A DNA stretch of 5,454 nt from Bacteroidota bacterium (GTDB lineage: Bacteria; Bacteroidota; Bacteroidia; Sphingobacteriales; Sphingobacteriaceae), in NCBI GenBank assembly GCA_013288465.1, contig JABDBT010000119.1:1-5454 (forward strand), read 5' to 3'. Below the pieces are notes generated by a model, which ran no database searches, was not told the DNA's origin, and worked only from the letters and a program-made list of their open reading frames with translations. A program made the position numbers and the translations under genes. Below are positions 1 to 3,143 of the stretch, in pieces; within the stretch, counting starts at the first letter, position 1; every line of letters starts with the position of its first letter.

Positions 1-91
1 CAGTTGCTTTTTTGAAATTAACAAATGCAGAAGATGCAATAGCGGTTACAGCTAATACACCCGCAATGATAAATATTTTAGTGGTTTTCAT
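1..91 (-). CDS. Partial small exported protein, N-terminus only
   Basis: The reverse strand opens with ATG at 91-89 and reads 30 codons without a stop before the left edge cuts it off. The visible part is a typical Sec signal peptide: a basic start (MKTTK), a hydrophobic core around residues 6-19 (IFIIAGVLAVTAIA) and a possible signal peptidase I site after Ser-Ser-Ala (residues 20-22), followed by FVNFKKAT. The mature domain is outside the window, so I cannot name a function. The gene is divergent from the sigma gene and has its own copy of the putative ECF promoter 33 bases upstream (124-154, minus strand). This suggests it belongs to the same regulon as the sigma factor and the Lys/Met-rich exported protein. 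No lipobox cysteine is visible in the fragment, so a secreted or periplasmic product is more likely than a lipoprotein. Confidence 0.7.
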   Translation of the reverse strand, partial: MKTTKIFIIAGVLAVTAIASSAFVNFKKAT

Positions 92-123
92 TTCTTTACC
101 AATTAATTGTTGATATATACGCA

Positions 124-154
124 ATTGGTCGTTGCGGCAGATCAAACCTTACAA
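124..154 (-). promoter_or_regulatory. Putative ECF-sigma promoter for the divergent exported gene
   Basis: Read on the minus strand, TTGTAAGG (plus coordinates 154-147) is followed by exactly 15 bases and then CGACCAAT (131-124). The -35-like octamer is identical to those before the sigma gene and the Lys/Met-rich gene, the spacer length is the same, and the -10-like octamer differs at two bases (CGACCAAT against CGACTAAC). The start codon is 32 bases beyond the -10 element. The 33 bases upstream of the -35 element (155-187), shared with the opposing promoter, are about 91 percent A+T, as expected for an UP-like element. Promoter activity is inferred. Confidence 0.65.
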
Positions 155-203
155 TAAATTTAATAATTTTATTTGGTTGAATTTATATTGTAAGGTTTTC
201 TGC
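137..203. repeat. Inverted repeat made by two back-to-back promoters
   Basis: Thirteen bases at 144-156 (AAACCTTACAATA) are the exact reverse complement of 186-198. After a two-base bulge (142-143), GCAGA at 137-141 also pairs with TCTGC at 199-203. The arms contain the two -35 octamers in opposite orientation plus flanking bases, so the symmetry is best explained by divergent promoters for one sigma factor. The arms match over more than the octamer, which may mean one promoter arose by inverted duplication of the other. A binding site for a regulator is an alternative. Confidence 0.75.
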
Positions 204-218
204 TATTTTACGACTAAC
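188..218 (+). promoter_or_regulatory. Putative autoregulatory ECF promoter of the sigma operon
   Basis: TTGTAAGG (188-195), a 15-base spacer and CGACTAAC (211-218) lie upstream of the sigma gene, with 28 bases between the -10 element and the ATG. The same two octamers at the same distance recur at 1098-1128. A GTAA-containing -35 and a CG-starting -10 with a 15-16 base gap are the usual layout of group IV (ECF) promoters, and ECF genes commonly drive their own transcription. The exact transcription start cannot be read from sequence; it should fall within about ten bases after 218. Confidence 0.78.
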
Positions 219-246
219 GAGTATCCGCATATAGATAAATTAAACA

Positions 247-816
247 ATGGTACTATCCAATCCATTAGTAAACCCGCATAAATGGGTTGAAAAACATGCC
301 GATTACCTGTACGCCTACGCCATAACCCGCATAAAGGATGAAGAGCATGCACGCGACCTGGTGCAGGAAACCTTTTTAGCTGCTTTGGAAAGGGCAGATA
401 AATTTGAAGGGAAAAGCTCGGAACGTACCTGGCTAACCGCCATTTTAAAGAATAAGATCATTGATGTTTACCGCAAAAAATCTTCGGGATTGATTACCGA
501 TGATATTGCCAAAGCAGAACAGGAACAGCAGGATTTTTTTGAAGCCGACGGTCATTGGAACCCTGAGCGCAGACCAAAGGTGTTTGGGATAGAGGATAAT
601 GACCCTTTACATGATAAGGAGTTTAACCGCATACTGCAGAGCTGTATGCAAAAGCTGCCGGCGCTATGGCTGGCGGTTTTTACCATGAAACATATAGACG
701 ATGAGCCCACGGCGGCTATTTGTTCGGAGCTTAAAGTTTCGGATTCGAATTTTTGGGTGATAATCCATCGTGCTAAACTTAACCTGAGGGCCTGCCTTCA
801 AAAAAACTGGATTTAA
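247..816 (+). CDS. ECF (group IV) RNA polymerase sigma factor
   Basis: This 189-residue protein has the two-domain build of an extracytoplasmic-function sigma factor. Region 2 spans about residues 15-80, with the core-binding stretch HARDLVQETFLAAL at 34-47 and the -10-recognition helix around 59-78 (RTWLTAILKNKIIDVYRKK). A variable linker (about 80-125) follows. Region 4 at about 126-186 carries the helix-turn-helix that reads the -35 element, ending in the SNFWVIIHRAKLNLRACL stretch. That ending resembles the sigma subfamily I recall as TIGR02943, which I could not check. The gene lies one base before the zinc anti-sigma-like gene and is very probably co-transcribed with it. The promoter at 188-218, repeated at two neighbouring genes, points to autoregulation. 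There is no in-frame start that would fit better than the ATG at 247. Its signal is unknown; oxidative or chlorine stress is an inference from the neighbours. Confidence 0.95.
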   Translation: MVLSNPLVNPHKWVEKHADYLYAYAITRIKDEEHARDLVQETFLAALERADKFEGKSSERTWLTAILKNKIIDVYRKKSSGLITDDIAKAEQEQQDFFEADGHWNPERRPKVFGIEDNDPLHDKEFNRILQSCMQKLPALWLAVFTMKHIDDEPTAAICSELKVSDSNFWVIIHRAKLNLRACLQKNWI

Positions 817-817
817 A

Positions 818-1093
818 ATGAATCAGCTAAAAAAGATACAATATAATTGTAAACAGGCTACTTTTCTGATCGAGAAAAGACAGCTCAGCAAGCTTACCTT
901 TCGTGAGGTGATTGAATTGCGTATTCATTTAGCCGGGTGTTCGGTTTGTAAATTATATGATAAACAAAGCCAGATGATTACGGCTATGGTGAAGCAGCTT
1001 TTTGATCATTCAAATAAAAATGAAATCAAACTGGATGATAGTTATAAAAAGGAATTGCACGACCTTATTGAGGACGAAATAAATAAAAGTTAA
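818..1093 (+). CDS. Short zinc-finger (ZAS/zf-HC2-like) anti-sigma factor
   Basis: The product is 91 residues with His37-x3-Cys41-x2-Cys44 in the stretch HLAGCSVC, plus Cys11 twenty-six residues before the histidine. That is the metal-ligand layout of ZAS-type anti-sigma factors, which bind sigma factors and, in redox-sensing members such as RsrA, release them when the zinc thiolates are oxidised. The N-terminal helices (about residues 12-36) would make the sigma-binding surface. No hydrophobic segment long enough to cross a membrane is present, so the protein should be cytoplasmic, unlike many ECF anti-sigma factors. The C-terminal third is charged and helical in character (residues 70-91). 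It starts one base after the sigma stop codon, a spacing that suggests coupled expression. The anti-sigma role is inferred from motif and position; whether it senses oxidation is not shown by the sequence. Confidence 0.85.
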   Translation: MNQLKKIQYNCKQATFLIEKRQLSKLTFREVIELRIHLAGCSVCKLYDKQSQMITAMVKQLFDHSNKNEIKLDDSYKKELHDLIEDEINKS

Positions 1094-1097
1094 TTTT

Positions 1098-1128
1098 TTG
1101 TAAGGATTGGGTTTGGTTACCGACTAAC
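1098..1128 (+). promoter_or_regulatory. Putative ECF promoter of the Lys/Met-rich exported gene
   Basis: TTGTAAGG (1098-1105) and CGACTAAC (1121-1128) are separated by 15 bases, an exact copy of the two octamers and spacing found before the sigma gene. It begins four bases after the anti-sigma stop codon and has an A+T-rich block just upstream, inside the end of that gene. The distance from the -10 element to the annotated ATG at 1144 is only 15 bases, but it is 36 to the in-frame ATG at 1165. The other two promoters have 28 and 32. Read-through from the sigma promoter would also reach this gene. Confidence 0.78.
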
Positions 1129-1143
1129 CTCCAAAAACCACAC

Positions 1144-1404
1144 ATGAAAATTAAAAATGTAATTATGAAATCAATGATGTCAAAAACTCTGATCGCAGCT
1201 GTTGTTGCTGTTTGTTTTAGCTTAACCTTGCAGGCAAAACCTATTAATGCCAGCCTAAGCGATACTACCAAAAAAGACAAGATGAAAATGGACAAAATGG
1301 ACAAGATGAAGATGGACAAGAAGATGGATAAGATGGAGAAAAAGATGGACAAGAAAAAAATGGCTAAAGACACCGGCAAAATGCAAAAAATGAGCAAAAT
1401 GTAA
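1144..1404 (+). CDS. Exported Lys/Met-rich repeat protein (MrpX-like)
   Basis: The 86-residue product has a signal peptide with a basic start, a core around residues 15-29 (TLIAAVVAVCFSLTL) and a likely cleavage after Leu-Gln-Ala (29-31). The predicted mature chain of 55 residues contains 20 Lys, 12 Met and 8 Asp, arranged as imperfect DKM, DKKM and KMDK units, with an octapeptide duplication at 45-52 and 53-60. This resembles secreted Met/Lys-rich repeat peptides such as the MXKDX-type pentapeptide family and MrpX of Azospira. MrpX scavenges hypochlorite by methionine oxidation. Binding of copper or another metal by the methionines is an alternative. It follows a sigma and anti-sigma pair and has a matching promoter, so it is a probable direct target. 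Translation might begin at 1165 (residue Met8), which gives a 24-residue signal peptide, an A-rich upstream region and a leader length like the other regulon genes. I keep 1144 as the longest form. Confidence 0.85.
   Translation: MKIKNVIMKSMMSKTLIAAVVAVCFSLTLQAKPINASLSDTTKKDKMKMDKMDKMKMDKKMDKMEKKMDKKKMAKDTGKMQKMSKM
1276..1319 (+). repeat. 24-base internal duplication in the Lys/Met-rich gene
   Basis: The 20 bases beginning at 1276 recur at 1300, 24 bases (8 codons) later, with a single A/G difference. They encode DKMKMDKM and DKMKMDKK. The rest of the repeat region (to 1404) is built from shorter, less regular lysine-methionine units. Low-complexity repeats like this can expand or contract by slippage, so copy number may vary among related strains. 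Confidence 0.75.
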
Positions 1405-1418
1405 TTCGTGTTGTTGAT

Positions 1419-1451
1419 AAGGAGGGGATGCTTTTATCCTCTCTTTATTTT
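1419..1451 (+). terminator. Intrinsic terminator after the sigma operon
   Basis: An 11-bp stem is formed by 1419-1429 (AAGGAGGGGAT) and 1436-1446 (ATCCTCTCTTT), with two G-U pairs, closed by the six-base loop GCTTTT. The run TTTATTTT (1444-1451) overlaps the end of the 3' arm and gives the U-rich tail. It sits 15 bases after the stop codon of the Lys/Met-rich gene. It should end the sigma-operon transcript and separate it from the peroxiredoxin-like gene. Confidence 0.8.
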
Positions 1452-1492
1452 ACCCATTACGATTAATCCTGCATCATTAACAAACCCATAAC

Positions 1493-2071
1493 ATGAAAAA
1501 AAATATACTTATAGTTGCGCTCCTGTTGATTGCATCAACCTTGTTTGCCCAAACCGGCCTTAAAGATGGCGACCAGGCACCAATGTTTACTGCTGCAGAT
1601 AATGCCGGTAAGACTTTAGACCTGAAAACGCTGCTTAAAACACATAAAGCCGTAGTGCTGTTTTTTTACCGGGGGCAGTGGTGCCCATATTGCAACAAAC
1701 ATATTGAGCAGTTGCAGGATTCGTTGCAATTATTGACAGCCAAAGGGGCTTATGTTATTGGCGTTACGCCCGAAACCAATGAAAATATTAAAAAAACCAT
1801 TGGTAAAACGCATGCTTCGTTTTCAATTATACAGGATAAAGGCTACCGGATCATGAAAGACTATAAGGTTAATTATGTACTGGACGATGCCATGGTTTCT
1901 AAATACAAAAACTACGGCATTGATCTCGATCAAAACAACGGCAATACCGACCATGTATTACCTGTACCCGCAACTTATGTTATTGATAAAAGCGGCAAAC
2001 TGATATTTGTGCATTTTGACAAAGACTATAAAAAACGCGCTTCGGTTAAGTCGATATTGAATGTGCTGTAA
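1493..2071 (+). CDS. Exported peroxiredoxin-like (AhpC/TSA, thioredoxin-fold) protein
   Basis: The 192-residue product begins with a signal peptide (MKKNILIVALLLIASTLFA, likely cleaved before Gln20), so it should act in the periplasm. The thioredoxin-fold domain follows. It has the DGDQAP entry (residues 25-30), the active-site stretch FYRGQWCPYC (58-67) with Cys64 and Cys67, and a cis-proline candidate at Pro159 in LPVPATYVID. The YRGxWCPYC signature is that of the peroxiredoxin-like branch of the AhpC/TSA superfamily. The Thr/Ser of the classic peroxidase TxxC motif is replaced by Gly61, and the CxxC looks like a dithiol redox centre. It may therefore be a thiol reductase or a divergent peroxidase. 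A terminator separates it from the sigma operon and no copy of the ECF motif precedes it, so shared regulation is not shown. It ends 6 bases before the convergent carboxypeptidase gene. Confidence 0.88.
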   Translation: MKKNILIVALLLIASTLFAQTGLKDGDQAPMFTAADNAGKTLDLKTLLKTHKAVVLFFYRGQWCPYCNKHIEQLQDSLQLLTAKGAYVIGVTPETNENIKKTIGKTHASFSIIQDKGYRIMKDYKVNYVLDDAMVSKYKNYGIDLDQNNGNTDHVLPVPATYVIDKSGKLIFVHFDKDYKKRASVKSILNVL

Positions 2072-2077
2072 TTGACT

Positions 2078-2992
2078 TTAAATGTAGCTGATATTTACCG
2101 TTGTTGCCGATACGGACAAATGTAAATTCCTGCCTAAGATCAAAGCCCGGTTATCGGGTACGTGCCCTGCCGGGAAGTCAAAGCATACCGGAAAATTATA
2201 ATCGCTAACAATAGCGGTAATAATTTCGGGCACGGTTTGGCCAAAGGGGATGTCATTATCCTTTATTTCGGAAAAACCGCCAACTATTAAACCGGCCAGG
2301 CCGGCCAATTTACCTGCCCGTTTTAAGGTGTATAGCATGCGGTCAATAGCATACAGATATTCGCCTACATCTTCAATAAACAGTATTTTACCGGTATAAT
2401 CCATATCCGACGCCGAGTTTATTATAGCCACCAGCAGACTCAAATTGCCGCCAATTAAAATACCAGTTGCATCTCCTTCGCGGTTTAAAATTTCGGGCTT
2501 TAGCGCATATTTTAAATCCTCGCCAAACAAAGCTTTTCTAAGCGATTCGAGCGACTTTGCAGATGCATCTGGAATGTTTACCGGCATTTGTCCGTGGATG
2601 CTTTGCACGCCATAATTAGCCAGCAAATGGGCGTGTATAACGGTAATATCACTAAAGCCAATGAACCATTTTGGATGTTGGGCAAAATGGCTGAAATCAA
2701 CCCGGTCAATAATTCGGATGGTTCCATAACCGCCGCGCGCGGCTATAATGGCTTTAATACTATCGTCATCAATGAAGCGTTGCAGGTCGCGGGCCCTTAA
2801 CGCATCATCGCCGGCAAACTGGTGGTAGCTGGCATTCACAGTTTCGCCCAAAACCACTTCCAGCCCCCATAATTGCAGTAAAGCAATAGCGTCATCCATC
2901 GGGTTCGGCAGTTTTTTTGCCGGGCAGGTAATGGCTATTTTATCGCCTTTTTTGAGAAAGGGTGGTTGAAGTGCGAAGTTTGTCTGAACCAT
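2078..2992 (-). CDS. LD-carboxypeptidase, peptidase family S66
   Basis: The 304-residue product matches the muramoyltetrapeptide LD-carboxypeptidase / MccF family. Enzymes of this family trim the terminal D-alanine from murein tetrapeptides during cell-wall recycling, or cleave microcin-type amide bonds. The expected Ser-Glu-His triad is visible: Ser114 in IGFSD (111-115), Glu207 in LFIEDVGE and His277 in FPAGH. Other family marks are FLKKGDKIAI near the start, the AARGGYG loop (84-90) and GGNLSLL (181-187). Length is normal for the family, and no signal peptide is seen, so it is probably cytoplasmic. The reading frame stays open to an ATG at 3097, but those 35 extra residues are translated repeat DNA with no family similarity. 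I therefore start at the ATG at 2992-2990, which itself lies in a repeat arm. No usable start follows until Met32, inside the domain. It is convergent with the peroxiredoxin-like gene and divergent from metG. Confidence 0.92.
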   Translation of the reverse strand: MVQTNFALQPPFLKKGDKIAITCPAKKLPNPMDDAIALLQLWGLEVVLGETVNASYHQFAGDDALRARDLQRFIDDDSIKAIIAARGGYGTIRIIDRVDFSHFAQHPKWFIGFSDITVIHAHLLANYGVQSIHGQMPVNIPDASAKSLESLRKALFGEDLKYALKPEILNREGDATGILIGGNLSLLVAIINSASDMDYTGKILFIEDVGEYLYAIDRMLYTLKRAGKLAGLAGLIVGGFSEIKDNDIPFGQTVPEIITAIVSDYNFPVCFDFPAGHVPDNRALILGRNLHLSVSATTVNISYI

Positions 2993-3083
2993 GATTCGTA
3001 GGATTAATAGATTACCCTGATTGTTTTGGCTGTATAAAATCAAGAAAATCCTTAAATCATGTAAATCATGGTTCAGACAACTT
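2976..3083. repeat. Palindromic intergenic repeat with GATT/AATC ladder
   Basis: The outer arms pair perfectly over 17 bp (2980-2996 with 3064-3080). The pairing extends three more (2976-2978 with 3081-3083) past a one-base bulge. Inside, GATT occurs at 2993, 3002, 3010 and 3019, and AATC at 3038, 3047, 3055 and 3064. Both ladders are stepped 9-8-9 bases and every tetrad is opposite its partner about one centre at 3030. The short spacers between tetrads mostly do not pair, and the apex is a 15-base loop (3023-3037). This looks like a mobile or structural intergenic repeat. It is not a gene, although both strands translate openly in places. The arms carry TCTGAACCATGATT, a string I associate with dispersed repeats in Bacteroidota genomes from memory only. 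Confidence 0.85.
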
Positions 3084-3107
3084 CCCGACTTTCGCACGAA
3101 AATACCT

Positions 3108-3115
3108 TATCTTTG
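3108..3115 (+). promoter_or_regulatory. Probable housekeeping -7 element of metG
   Basis: TATCTTTG fits the Bacteroidota primary-sigma -7 consensus TAnnTTTG exactly and lies 28 bases before the metG start codon. No clear TTTG-type -33 element is visible at the usual distance; the region there runs into the end of the palindromic repeat. The assignment rests on the -7 match and position alone. Confidence 0.6.
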
Positions 3116-3143
3116 CCAATTATTAAAAAAGGATACAGCGTTA

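Noticed and set aside
137..203. Inverted repeat considered as a bidirectional terminator
   Set aside because: It lies between divergent genes, has no T-run after either arm, and its arms are explained by opposed -35 elements.
1144..1216. Cys24 in the signal region as a lipoprotein lipobox
   Set aside because: The preceding residues Val-Ala-Val do not fit the L-(A/S/T/V)-(G/A)-C lipobox, and a good signal peptidase I site follows at residues 29-31.
1065..1397. Minus-strand 110-residue open frame rich in Ile, Leu, Phe and Ser, resembling a membrane protein
   Set aside because: It is the antisense of the Lys/Met-rich repeat gene: AAG/ATG-rich sense codons read as hydrophobic codons on the other strand. 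It also overlaps the anti-sigma end and the promoter at 1098-1128.
1453..1470. TTACGATTAAT before the peroxiredoxin-like gene as a fourth ECF promoter
   Set aside because: The -10-like part is only partial, and the bases 15 upstream (1437-1444) are inside the terminator arm with no resemblance to TTGTAAGG.
2588..2800. Plus-strand 70-residue open frame inside the LD-carboxypeptidase gene
   Set aside because: It is antisense to well-conserved catalytic-domain codons, with no start context or recognisable motif.
2976..3083. Repeated short words considered as a CRISPR array
   Set aside because: Units are only 8-9 bases, palindromically mirrored, with no 25-40 base repeats or spacers and no cas genes.
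2993..3097. Thirty-five extra codons at the start of the LD-carboxypeptidase
   Set aside because: They are translated repeat DNA (stretches such as NHDLHDLRIF) with no match to the family. The domain needs nothing before about residue 9 of the shorter form.
3021..3143. Forty-one extra codons upstream of MetG
   Set aside because: They translate the palindromic repeat and spacer and show no synthetase features. The canonical N-terminus begins at 3144, and the -7 element at 3108-3115 lies inside this stretch.
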